Assembly (NCBI GenBank): GCA_964629245.1 | Contig: CAZVPZ010000003.1 | Coordinates: 1-47,252, forward strand | Source: CAZVPZ01 sp964629245 | Lineage (GTDB): Archaea > Nanohalarchaeota > Nanosalinia > Nanosalinales > Nanosalinaceae | Direction: 5' to 3' | Length of the DNA: 47,252 bases | In this document: in pieces, positions 40,306-47,252 of the stretch | Layout: each line of letters starts with the position of its first letter | How positions within the stretch are numbered: position 1 is the first letter of the stretch | Notes under the pieces: generated by a model | What the model was told of the DNA's origin: nothing | Databases searched by the model: none | Seen by the model: the letters and a program-made list of their open reading frames with translations, nothing else | Position numbers and translations under genes: made by a program

Positions 40306-40902
40306 TCAGTCTTCCAGGTGACGGGTGTCGTTGACACTTTCAATGATCCAGCCTTCACGGTCGTGGGCAACTATCCGGTTGACACAGCAGTTGTCCTGCT
40401 TTATCCGGTTGAAGTTCCGCGTTGAATGGCCTAGGGCAGCGAGTATTATCGCCTTGTTTATTCCGCCGTGGCCTACCAGGAGAACCTTTTCACCCTTGTG
40501 TTCCTCCCTGACCATCTGGAGAAGCTCCATGCATCTCTCCCTCAGGTCTTCCATGCTCTCCCCGCCCTCGGGTGTCCAGTTGTGGTCTTCGACATCTGCG
40601 GCCCTCATGTCCTCCATCATCTTCTCGACCTCCTCACCCTCGTAGATGCCCTGGTCCACTTCCCGAAGATCTTTCAGTCTCTTGAAGTCGATACCGGTTT
40701 CTTCCGCCACGATTCTCGCGGTCTGGACCGACCGCACGAGCGGGCTGGAGTAGATTGCATCGATATCATGATCACTGAACCGACGGGCGAGCCGCCGGGA
40801 CTGTTCCTCACCTTTCTCGTTCAACTCGACCTCGAGGTAGCCCTGGACGATACCGTTACTGTTGTGGTCGGTGCGCCCGTGCCTGCAGAGAAAGATATCC
40901 AT
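40306..40902 (-). CDS. Histidine phosphatase (phosphoglycerate mutase-like)
   Basis: The 198-aa protein is a branch 1 histidine phosphatase. The phospho-acceptor motif CRHGRTDHN has His8, SSPLVRSVQTA supplies the second Arg, REVDQGIYEG the acidic residue, and VGHGG the second His. Members include cofactor-dependent phosphoglycerate mutase, CobC-like alpha-ribazole phosphatase and broad phosphatases. The absence of mutase-specific segments and the length favour a phosphatase. The substrate is not shown by context. Its start is 55 bp from the divergent DHH-like gene. Confidence 0.9.
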   Translation of the reverse strand: MDIFLCRHGRTDHNSNGIVQGYLEVELNEKGEEQSRRLARRFSDHDIDAIYSSPLVRSVQTARIVAEETGIDFKRLKDLREVDQGIYEGEEVEKMMEDMRAADVEDHNWTPEGGESMEDLRERCMELLQMVREEHKGEKVLLVGHGGINKAIILAALGHSTRNFNRIKQDNCCVNRIVAHDREGWIIESVNDTRHLED

Positions 40903-40929
40903 CTATACACAAAAAAAGAGTGGAACCTA

Positions 40930-40937
40930 CTTTAATC
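40930..40937. promoter_or_regulatory. TATA element between two divergent genes, possibly shared
   Basis: CTTTAATC is centred 24 bp before the plus ATG at 40957 and 31 bp before the minus ATG at 40902. It is off-centre by 4 bp compared with the other two shared elements, so it clearly serves the plus gene and only possibly the minus one. Confidence 0.45.
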
Positions 40938-40956
40938 TGGGGGAGAGATTGTTTAC

Positions 40957-41454
40957 ATGCGACTAGTTATACCGCCGGAGAATACTGACCTGGACGGTGC
41001 GGCTTCATCCTATGCATACGCGGAGTTCCTGAAGAATCAGGACATCAGAGGGGTGAGCGCTGTCTTTGGCAAGCTGGATGAGGAAACGGAGGAGGTGCTG
41101 GAAAGGATAGAGGAGAGCATCTCTGACGCGTCTTACTACCTCTACTCGGCTGACGAGATAACACTCGTGAGCGCGAGCAGCATGCAGAACGTGACCTCCC
41201 GCATACCAGAGGAGAAGATAGGCGAGGTCATCGACCACGAGCGGATGGATGTTGACGTGTTCAGCCAGGCAGAGGTGGAGATAAACGAGGACGCTGGAAG
41301 CGCGTCGACAATCATCGCTGATAAGTTCCGGCAGGAGGACATGGAGATATCGCGGCAGTCAGCTGAGCTCCTGCTCGCGGCGATAAAGTCGACGGAAGAA
41401 CTGACGGAACTCGACCAGGAAGTGGTGGAGTGGCTGGAAGAACAGCTCGACTGA
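40957..41454 (+). CDS. DHH-superfamily-like protein, truncated and altered
   Basis: The 165-aa protein resembles the N-terminal domain of DHH phosphoesterases and Mn-dependent inorganic pyrophosphatases. TDLDGAASSYAYAEF near 10-24 matches the DxD metal motif, VIDHERMD at 92-98 sits at the DHH position (third His replaced by Glu), and AGSASTII at 113-120 matches the conserved GS[AT]ST segment. The usual His before the DxD motif is missing and the C-terminal DHHA domain is absent. It may be a regulatory or inactive member. The TATA-like CTTTAATC about 24 bp upstream supports the ATG at 40957. Confidence 0.75.
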   Translation: MRLVIPPENTDLDGAASSYAYAEFLKNQDIRGVSAVFGKLDEETEEVLERIEESISDASYYLYSADEITLVSASSMQNVTSRIPEEKIGEVIDHERMDVDVFSQAEVEINEDAGSASTIIADKFRQEDMEISRQSAELLLAAIKSTEELTELDQEVVEWLEEQLD

Positions 41455-41478
41455 GCTGTTGCAAAAACGCCTACCACC

Positions 41479-41519
41479 ATTTAAAGCTTCGCTTCTATCC
41501 TCTTTCATTCAAGGAGGTG
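41479..41519 (+). promoter_or_regulatory. TATA box and Shine-Dalgarno site of cold-shock copy 2
   Basis: ATTTAAAG at 41479-41486 should place the transcription start near 41509. GGAGGTG at 41513-41519 then lies 8 nt before the TTG start at 41528. The leader is short and its sequence from the Shine-Dalgarno site onward nearly matches that of copy 1. Confidence 0.6.
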
Positions 41520-41527
41520 TTTTAGTT

Positions 41528-41722
41528 TTGAAAGGTACAGTAAAATTCTTCCATGACAGGAAGAACTACGGATTCATCGAGACCAAGGACATGGATGACG
41601 ACGTTTTCTTCCACAAGGATGAGATGGAAGCGGATCTAACCGTAGAAGAAGGGACCGAAGTCGAGTTCGAACAGGAAGACGGCGACCGCGGACCCAAGGC
41701 AACCAACGTAGTAGCGGCTTAA
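41528..41722 (+). CDS. Cold-shock domain protein (CspA-like), copy 2
   Basis: This 64-aa single cold-shock domain is a paralog of the one at 33737. RNP1 is NYGFIE near 13-18 and RNP2 is DVFFHKDE near 25-32, here with the standard Phe-His. The acidic C-terminal half (VEEGTEVEFEQEDGDRGPKATNV) is shared with copy 1. The start is a TTG at 41528. The upstream GTG that is open in copy 1 is blocked here by an in-frame difference (GTG-TTT-TAG), so comparison of the copies fixes TTG as the start. T-rich sequence near 41755-41763 after the stop may end transcription. Confidence 0.95.
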   Translation: MKGTVKFFHDRKNYGFIETKDMDDDVFFHKDEMEADLTVEEGTEVEFEQEDGDRGPKATNVVAA

Positions 41723-41820
41723 AACCGCTGTTACGGCCCCACATATCTACCCTCTTATTTTCTCCACGTGAACCGTAAACTCGATATGCGTGGATTCACG
41801 ATGGAAAACTATTGCCTGAT

Positions 41821-42627
41821 TTAGTACGAACTTGCAAGGCTTGCCGGCTGCTGGACATCGTAGAAGCTCTTGAACCTGTCATAACTCAGTTCTCCGTTCT
41901 CCTCTAGCTCACGGACCATCTCCTGTGCGTTTTCCCTTGTTATTATGCCTTTCTCGACATCCCGCATGGCCAGTTCTTCGAACCGTTCGAAAGCCTGCTG
42001 CCTCAGCTGCTCCGCATCTTCAAGCGCCTGCCTGTAGTTGGCCTCCTTGTCGCTGACGAAGCTGTCTATATCCTCCTCGACCTGTTCTGCCATCTGCTGC
42101 TCTTCCTCCTCGCCGGCCTCTGCGAAGTTGATGGCGAAATCCGGCAAATCCATGAACAGTGCAAGCGCCTCGACATCGTCGGCGTCCAGATCCCTGTCGT
42201 GCTCCAGATCGTTCAGTCCGAAGTCCTCTATAATCCTTATACCCGACCTGAAACAGTTTATCTCCCTCTCGTACTTGTCGTTGTGGATCATCTTCCTGAC
42301 GTGGTTCGTGTGCTCGACCTCTCCCGGAGAAGAACCTTTATCGTACTTGTTGACCACTCGGGTTATGGTCTCGTCCATCATCTGCAGCCACGCAAGAGCG
42401 GTAACTTCCGGCGAGAATTTATGGCTGAAGTGTTGGTCTAACTGCTTTGTGGCGGACTTTATCTCGCTTTCAAGTTCTTCGATATTGCCCGAGAGAACGG
42501 CACTTTCATTGTAGCCGTTCTCCCTCATATCTCTCTCGATGCCAAAGAACTCTTGTCTCTCCAATTTTTTAGCTGCGGCCTCTCCCTTCTCTTTTATCGC
42601 ATTCCGGGCGCTGTCGATCAGTCCCAT
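41821..42627 (-). CDS. Unknown helical protein (268 aa)
   Basis: I do not recognise a family. The protein is mostly helical and acidic, with a lysine-rich first helix (SARNAIKEKGEAAAKKLERQEF) and a central region containing HxxH-like HTNHVRKMIHND. A Glu/Gln-rich coiled-coil stretch near 170-220 precedes the C-terminal YDVQQPASLASSY. There is no membrane segment. A TATA-like GGTTTTATTAGG about 28 bp upstream on the minus strand supports the start at 42627. The neighbouring minus-strand gene at 42676-43131 has its own TATA element. Confidence 0.75.
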   Translation of the reverse strand: MGLIDSARNAIKEKGEAAAKKLERQEFFGIERDMRENGYNESAVLSGNIEELESEIKSATKQLDQHFSHKFSPEVTALAWLQMMDETITRVVNKYDKGSSPGEVEHTNHVRKMIHNDKYEREINCFRSGIRIIEDFGLNDLEHDRDLDADDVEALALFMDLPDFAINFAEAGEEEEQQMAEQVEEDIDSFVSDKEANYRQALEDAEQLRQQAFERFEELAMRDVEKGIITRENAQEMVRELEENGELSYDRFKSFYDVQQPASLASSY

Positions 42628-42675
42628 AGAACTTTAATGGGGTAGATCACCTAATAAAACCGCTGGAAAGGAAAC

Positions 42676-43131
42676 TCAGTACCGGAGCTGTTCGTCGGCC
42701 TCTACCAGCACGTCGACAACGATATCATTGATGTACCCATCGCCGTACTCGTTTATCTCCTCTGTCCAATTCCCGATGTCGGTGTCCGGGATGCTGCCTC
42801 TCTCGTCCCATCCACCTCTTTCTTCAACGTATGCCTCGACGACGTCCAGGAAGTTATCCAGGTCGCTGGTCCTGTACCAGGCGTGGTAGAGCGCCGCATA
42901 AACTGTGAAGTTCTGCAGGGCGGATGCCTCACGGATGGCGGTGGTCGCCAACTCCTCGAAAGCGTCACGACCGCCGTGGAAGTCGCCGTGCATCGGCTGT
43001 GAAATAGCCATGTGAGAGCCCTTCAGGTGTCTCTCAAGCACGTTCCCGACACTGGATCTCAAATCTTCTGCTTCTTTACCTTCCAGCTCCTTTGCCGTCT
43101 CTATAACATCTTCGACTTCTCCCGAGGACAT
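42676..43131 (-). CDS. Unknown acidic protein (151 aa)
   Basis: I do not recognise a family. The protein appears helical, with His residues in HLKGSHMAISQPMHGDFHGGRD that could bind a metal, and aromatic residues in NFTVYAALYHAWYRTSDLDNF. It is acidic and has no signal peptide. The frame is open for seven more codons, but a TATA element ATAAATAATTTGG (about 43150-43162, minus strand) lies about 26 bp before the ATG at 43131, which sets the start. The function cannot be assigned. Confidence 0.72.
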   Translation of the reverse strand: MSSGEVEDVIETAKELEGKEAEDLRSSVGNVLERHLKGSHMAISQPMHGDFHGGRDAFEELATTAIREASALQNFTVYAALYHAWYRTSDLDNFLDVVEAYVEERGGWDERGSIPDTDIGNWTEEINEYGDGYINDIVVDVLVEADEQLRY

Positions 43132-43273
43132 CACTAACCTATACGGCTCCAAATTATTTATCTGGCACCCGAGACGACAACCGTCCCACCGGTAAAAGGA
43201 GTGGTAACAAATATCTTTCCCTTAACCCTCCGATTAATATATATTGACATCCCCTGTTATCTCCGGTGTTGCG

Positions 43274-43720
43274 ATGAACTGGCTGCTCAGATTTGTGTAC
43301 GGCCCGGTAGCGGATGAAGATATGAATCTGGAAGAGGACATGGATTATTACAGGAGTGTTACCAGGGACCTAGATGTCAGAGATCCGATAATGGTGATAC
43401 ACAGGAACGGGATGCTTGAAGAGGTGTCTTTCAAACTGGAACTCGACGAGAGCAATCCTCTTGCGTCCGTGGACGATTTCCTTTCAAGGCATTCGCGAGC
43501 TGTCGACTCTGTGGAAGACGGTTTCGAGGCGACCCACAGGAGACGGGAGTACACACCGTTTGAATTCCTGAGGCTTGAGGGCGATTTCCCCGCCTACCCG
43601 GAAGAAGAACTGACAATGGAGGAACACGACCTCGATACCGGCGAGGTCAACCGCGTAGAGCCGCACGAAAGGTACGTGGTAGAGATAATGGGTTACAGGC
43701 TGCACCCTACGGATTATTAA
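43274..43720 (+). CDS. Unknown protein (148 aa)
   Basis: I do not recognise a family. The N terminus MNWLLRFVYGPVADE is mildly hydrophobic but too short for a clear membrane segment. The rest is acidic with beta-like stretches (DPIMVIHRNGMLEEVSFKLEL) and a final strand YVVEIMGYRLHP. The TATA element AATATATATT at 43236-43245 would start transcription near 43267, a few bases before the ATG at 43274; an in-frame ATG at 43244 would overlap the TATA element and is rejected. Confidence 0.72.
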   Translation: MNWLLRFVYGPVADEDMNLEEDMDYYRSVTRDLDVRDPIMVIHRNGMLEEVSFKLELDESNPLASVDDFLSRHSRAVDSVEDGFEATHRRREYTPFEFLRLEGDFPAYPEEELTMEEHDLDTGEVNRVEPHERYVVEIMGYRLHPTDY

Positions 43721-43793
43721 CATGGATCAGGGAAGTCTTTACCGCCAAAATCTGTATAAACCTTAATCCAGAATACTTTCCCGGTGAGACAAC

Positions 43794-44063
43794 ATGAAGC
43801 GATTTCTAGCACTTGGAGTAGCCTTGCTGGCGGTGTCCGGTTTCGCCATGGCAGTACCGGCTGATTCACCTCAGGGCTTTACCGATAGTCCTGCATTCAC
43901 TGATGACGGTGGCGACCATTATACCCACCAGAACGGAGCGCCAAGATTCGACTGGGCGAACTACAGGCTTGCAGTGGAACCGGCACAGCCCGGTCAGAAT
44001 TCAGCCAGCAACTCTGCCATCGAGGCACACGGTGGAGACTCGCTCGTCAGCTTTGGTAATTAG
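43794..44063 (+). CDS. Small secreted protein (89 aa)
   Basis: The N terminus is a classical Sec signal peptide (MKRFLALGVALLAVSGFAMA) with a likely cleavage after AMA at residue 20. The mature part, about 69 residues, is acidic and low in hydrophobic residues, rich in Asp, Ser, Asn and Gly, and looks disordered. I do not recognise it. A TATA-like GTATAAACC near 43753-43761 and GGTGA at 43783-43787 before the ATG give a short leader with a ribosome-binding site. It may be a small surface or exported protein. Confidence 0.75.
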   Translation: MKRFLALGVALLAVSGFAMAVPADSPQGFTDSPAFTDDGGDHYTHQNGAPRFDWANYRLAVEPAQPGQNSASNSAIEAHGGDSLVSFGN

Positions 44064-44098
44064 GAACCACATATCGTTTTCTTTTATTTTCTATATCC

Positions 44099-44627
44099 TT
44101 GCCCTCTCAAGATTTTAGCAACAGTTACAATCCCTGGTACATACCCCTCGGCAGCTGGCCGACCCACCGATCCCACTACTAAGGCCTGTTTTTCCTGGTG
44201 TTTCTCGGCCTCTACGGCGGGTAATCGTCCTGTTTAACGGCTTCCCGGAACAGATCCTCCTTGGAATCCTGGTATTCTAGCTCGTGAAAGATGTCTTAGA
44301 CCAGCTCCGAATCAATCGAGGTGGCAACGCCATCGCGTGGAACGACATCGAACACAACCCGTCCAACATCGTCATCCTGCTATTCCTCATCACCGGACTC
44401 ATCGCACCGGAGGGAACAACCTTCGGCCTCTCCAACCGCCTCCTCGCCTACTCCATAGCCGCAGTCGACCTTTTACTGGACGGCTACCAGGACTGACAGC
44501 AGGAATAACAGGTGAAACAGTTTACCTAGGTCTCTCAATTTACCTCCAACTCCCCGCAGTAAGCCCATGCCAAAACAGTAAAACTATTATCATTGGTTGT
44601 GGATCTTTTAGAAACAGCGAATCATGA
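44099..44627 (+). pseudogene. Decayed membrane-protein gene with stops and frameshifts
   Basis: Protein-like sequence runs across several frames in this otherwise gene-free stretch. From 44099 one frame gives NSYNPWYIPLGSW, a TAA at 44180-44182, then GLFFLVFLGLYGG. A shift of one base near 44215-44221 continues with VIVLFNGFPEQILLGILVF, then a TAG at 44278-44280, and an intact 70-codon stretch from a GTG at 44284 to 44496 with NIVILLFLITGLIAPEG and LLAYSIAAVDLLL. After that stop another frame carries AGITGETVYLGLSIYLQLP. The hydrophobic segments suggest an inactivated integral membrane protein. The 44284-44496 part alone could still be expressed. I cannot name the family. Confidence 0.45.
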
Positions 44628-45959
44628 AGTCTTTTCGATTTTGTTTTCCAGCTGATCTATCTTATTGACTGCCTGACGAAAAAGTCCTGCTTGCTCGTCG
44701 CGACCTTTAGATTCTAATAGCTCTGATATCTTCAGAAAGTCCTGTCGAAGCGAGAACAGGTTTTCTATCTCCTTCTCCAGCATATCATCCATCATCTTGT
44801 TGAAAGTCCTCCTGAGCGCCATGTCATCATTTATCTTTCTTGACTCCATGTATTCCTGAATGGCAGCTTCAAAGACTTTCCTCTCTGAATTCTGGAGGTA
44901 ATCGTGTGCACGTCTGAAATCATTTGAAACCCTTTCCACTGGTATATCTGCTTCCGCCAACAGCTCTCCCTCATTTATGGACTTGATGGTTGGCTCCAGA
45001 CTTTCGAAAACAGATTCTAGCTCCGATTCCGCCACATAATCCAGCTCTTCGAGCTTGCTGTACCTTTCAGGGATGAACTCTTGCAGGAAACCCTCAACAG
45101 TTGATATATCCTTCTGAATTATCTCAACCTCCTTCTCGCGAAGCCAGTCTACCACGCTGAAATCTCCTTCGTTATCGAATTTGTGTCCTATCTTTACCCT
45201 AGTAAGCATCATAATAGTGGCCATCTTCTTGGGATTCAGGCCTTTCTTCTTGTACTTGATCAATTCCATTGGGTAAGTGTTGAAGCCTCGTCCCTCTTTC
45301 AGATATCCAGATGTTATCTGTGCGAAAGCCTCGTCAACCTCTCCTACCGGTTTACCAACTTTTTCCCATACGTAACGGTGGGTAAGCTCATGGACATAGA
45401 CGGTCTCAATTTCCTCTGGATCACAGAAACCGGTGGAGATATGATAAGGTAGCTTCTTCACTACATCTACTAGGGCTCCTGATAAAGAACTCTCATTTGC
45501 AAGCGCCACGAACTCTGACTTGATGTTCTCCGCTATAGCTTCTGACATTCTGCAGACAAGCACCGCATCTGGATCCGGTAAATAGGAGGCTGCATTTTCC
45601 TTCTCCACTCCTTTCCCCCAGTTGTACTTGCCCGCTATGTCCAGCAGGTTCTTCCAATGGGTCTTCACGGTGTTGCTCCGGAAGAAACCGGTCTCAATCC
45701 TGTCGTCAAGCTGCTCTAGGAAGGCATAGAAAACTGTTCTCTTGAAAAGTTCGAAATCCGGAGTTCTCACGAAGTCATCCTGGTAGATATCTGAGTAAAC
45801 AACTGAGGGACCTATACCTGACTTGAAACTCTCAAAACTGGGGGTTGTCCTCGGCGCGATCTTTTCCGCTTCTTCGTGAAGCGTGGAAATCGTTTTCCTT
45901 TCAGCCTTCCACATCAACTGGAAAGACCTGTCAATCTCCTCCTCCGAGTGATAAGACAT
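44622..45959 (-). CDS. Putative zinc metalloprotease with HExxH motif (445 aa)
   Basis: The motif HELTH is at 190-194 in VYVHELTHRYVWEKVG, and Glu210 in VDEAFAQI lies 16 residues after the second His. This is the spacing of gluzincin-type metallopeptidases with a third zinc ligand. The N-terminal 170 residues and the C-terminal 200 residues are helical, the latter coiled-coil-like (MDDMLEKEIENLFSLRQDFLKI). No signal peptide or membrane segment is seen, so it would be cytoplasmic. The DNA is visibly more AT-rich than most of the window and lysine is commoner than in neighbours, which suggests recent acquisition. The ATG at 45959 is about 27 bp from a TATA-like ATTTATTTA (45981-45989). Confidence 0.75.
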   Translation of the reverse strand: MSYHSEEEIDRSFQLMWKAERKTISTLHEEAEKIAPRTTPSFESFKSGIGPSVVYSDIYQDDFVRTPDFELFKRTVFYAFLEQLDDRIETGFFRSNTVKTHWKNLLDIAGKYNWGKGVEKENAASYLPDPDAVLVCRMSEAIAENIKSEFVALANESSLSGALVDVVKKLPYHISTGFCDPEEIETVYVHELTHRYVWEKVGKPVGEVDEAFAQITSGYLKEGRGFNTYPMELIKYKKKGLNPKKMATIMMLTRVKIGHKFDNEGDFSVVDWLREKEVEIIQKDISTVEGFLQEFIPERYSKLEELDYVAESELESVFESLEPTIKSINEGELLAEADIPVERVSNDFRRAHDYLQNSERKVFEAAIQEYMESRKINDDMALRRTFNKMMDDMLEKEIENLFSLRQDFLKISELLESKGRDEQAGLFRQAVNKIDQLENKIEKTS

Positions 45960-46079
45960 AACCCCGGTTTTGGACCGGTAAATAAATTCTTTAGCCCACC
46001 TGAACAAAACGGTTGCTCTCTGAGGTTATACTTGAGATTCTCGCCTGCCCTCTCACAAAATCATGTTTCGCCTGTTAGA

Positions 46080-46116
46080 CAAAAATATGCTGGAACTGCG
46101 GGATTAAGGCTCCCGC
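46080..46116 (-). terminator. Hairpin and T-run after the ribonucleotide reductase gene
   Basis: On the minus strand GCGGGA and TCCCGC (46098-46103 and 46111-46116) form a 6-bp stem just past the stop codon at 46124, and a run of five T residues follows near 46081-46085. The arrangement resembles a terminator. Confidence 0.45.
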
Positions 46117-46123
46117 CAGGCTA

Positions 46124-47252
46124 TCAACACTTGCTCCAGCCGCAGGAAGGGCATTTCTTGCAGCCTTCCTGGAGGATGAGCATGCCTCCGCAGTCAGGAC
46201 ATTCGGGGTTGGCGCCGTCGCTGACGATTTCCGCGGCGTCCGCGGTCTCTTCCTCCTCTGTCTTCGGCTTGGTGATCGACTGGTTCTCCGTCCCCAGGTT
46301 TTCGAACGTCTGCTGGGGCGAGTCACCGCCCCGGAGGTGGCGCTTCAGAGCCTCCGCGATGGCATCCGGTATCGAGTGTATCTGCTCGCCGTTGTCCCAG
46401 GCTATCTGCGGCGACCGGATATCATCCAGCTGCTTGATGACATCGTTGGCATCCGCGCCCGAGCGAAGCGCCAGGGAGATCGTTCTGCCAAGAGCCTCGG
46501 TGAAGCTCTGGGTGTAGCCCCCGCTCTTGCCGACCTGTGCGAAGACCTCGAACGGCCCTGACTCGTCGTCGTTCACCGTCACGAAAAGGTCGCCGTAAGC
46601 GGTCTCAATCTCCTGCGTCGTCCCGGTTATCACCTTGGGACGTTCACGTGTCGCGTCCGAGTCGCTCATCGAGGTGTGTTCGCCGTTGCCCTCGTCGTCG
46701 ACCTCCACGTTATCCTGGGTTATCTCCTGCTCCAGCTGTTTAATCCTCTGCTCCTCGAGCTCCTCCTCATCGACCACTTCAAGCTCCGTGTCACCGACGA
46801 CCTCCTCGAACTCGTTGGACTTCACCAGCGATTCCGCGCCGCCGAACTCGTTGACCACTTCCGAGAGCATGTCCACCTTGGCCATGTCGGTCAACGTGTT
46901 CTCCTGATTGGTCTGTAACACCTGGACGTCTCGCGTACCATCCCTGTAGACCGTCAGGCCCTTGATGCCCCTGTCGTACGCTCTCATGTAGGCCTCCGCC
47001 ACGTCTTCACGTGACGCGCTGTTGGGGAAGTTGCAGGTCTTCGAGATGCCGGAGTGGTTGTGTTCCTGGAACGCGGCCTGGATGTCGACGTGTTCCTCGG
47101 GATCCACCATGTCCGCCGTCGCGAACAGCTGCTTGATTCTCGGTGGTAGAACCTCGTCGCTTATCGACTCGACGCCCTCCCACTCGTTGTTCCGCATCAG
47201 CTCTTCAGCTTCCCGCTTCACCTCTTCGACATCCACGTCATTCGCCTCCAGC
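46124..47252 (-). CDS. nrdJ: Adenosylcobalamin-dependent ribonucleoside reductase (class II), C-terminal part
   Basis: The frame is open to the window's right edge, so this is the C-terminal portion of a larger gene. The reductase barrel end is visible in GISKTCNFPNSASREDVAEAYMRAYDRGIKGLTVYRDGTR, typical of class II (B12-dependent) enzymes. After an acidic linker comes a TSCPD-like domain (LFVTVNDDESGPFEVFAQVGKSGG, then EALGRTISLALRSGADANDVIKQL). A C-terminal zinc ribbon CPDCGGMLILQEGCKKCPSCGWSKC follows, with the terminal Cys pair that re-reduces the active site. It makes deoxyribonucleotides independent of oxygen. An in-frame GTG at 47236 should not be taken as the start. Confidence 0.93.
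   Translation of the reverse strand, partial: LEANDVDVEEVKREAEELMRNNEWEGVESISDEVLPPRIKQLFATADMVDPEEHVDIQAAFQEHNHSGISKTCNFPNSASREDVAEAYMRAYDRGIKGLTVYRDGTRDVQVLQTNQENTLTDMAKVDMLSEVVNEFGGAESLVKSNEFEEVVGDTELEVVDEEELEEQRIKQLEQEITQDNVEVDDEGNGEHTSMSDSDATRERPKVITGTTQEIETAYGDLFVTVNDDESGPFEVFAQVGKSGGYTQSFTEALGRTISLALRSGADANDVIKQLDDIRSPQIAWDNGEQIHSIPDAIAEALKRHLRGGDSPQQTFENLGTENQSITKPKTEEEETADAAEIVSDGANPECPDCGGMLILQEGCKKCPSCGWSKC

Noticed and set aside
1..47252. CRISPR array, insertion sequence or prophage
   Set aside because: No direct-repeat array, terminal inverted repeats with a transposase, integrase or phage structural gene was seen.

Overview
The window looks like chromosome of a salt-adapted archaeon. 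Archaeal markers are Dph2, ribosomal protein L10e, MBF1, a histone-fold protein, archaeal-type TyrRS, and TATA elements about 26 bp before start codons, which implies mostly leaderless mRNAs. Proteins are strongly acidic and poor in lysine, as in halophiles that keep high salt in the cytoplasm. Bacterial-type genes (NAD-dependent DNA ligase LigA, PolX, MsrA, cold-shock proteins) sit among them. The mix, the moderately high GC and the many short genes of unknown function fit a DPANN lineage such as Nanohaloarchaeota. That placement is inference; no rRNA lies in the window. I found no rRNA, tRNA, CRISPR array, transposase or prophage.

Layout. 1-4040: unknown acidic proteins, an FAD-dependent reductase and a divergent kinase-like protein. 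4060-9658 (minus): TyrRS, Dph2, a PEP-synthase-like protein lacking its catalytic histidine, a methyltransferase operon and L10e. 10251-16886 (plus): an NAD-binding protein, then a compact sugar-nucleotide cluster (Gfo/Idh oxidoreductase, two tandem nucleotidyltransferases with left-handed beta-helix tails, HAD phosphatase, phosphomannomutase). 16967-20001: a 55-residue histone-fold protein too short for usual gene calling, a membrane-tethered ArsR regulator, MBF1, a membrane hydrolase and a ROK glucokinase. 20184-25023: AbrB-type regulator, HisRS, coiled-coil proteins, a DUF4186-like protein and an OBG-family GTPase with TGS domain. 25055-30132: sulfatase-like enzyme, secreted and lipid-anchored proteins, a DsrE-like protein and a frameshifted gene. 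30211-33676: four helical or coiled-coil proteins of unknown function. 33737-36775: cold-shock protein, a decayed gene, exported MsrA and PolX. 36777-43720: LigA overlapping PolX, a Bud32/RIO-like kinase, SDR protein, histidine phosphatase, DHH-like protein, a second cold-shock protein and unknowns. 43794-45959: a small secreted protein, a decayed membrane-protein gene and an AT-richer HExxH metalloprotease. 46124-47252: the C-terminal part of a class II ribonucleotide reductase that enters from the right edge.

The strongest oddities are these. The two tandem nucleotidyltransferases have lost different, complementary catalytic residues. Two (perhaps three) divergent gene pairs with start codons 53-55 bp apart have a single TATA element at or near the centre. 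The PEP-synthase-like protein has Thr in place of the phospho-His. At least three genes are frameshifted or interrupted. The two cold-shock genes share a leader and TTG start while most of the window looks leaderless.
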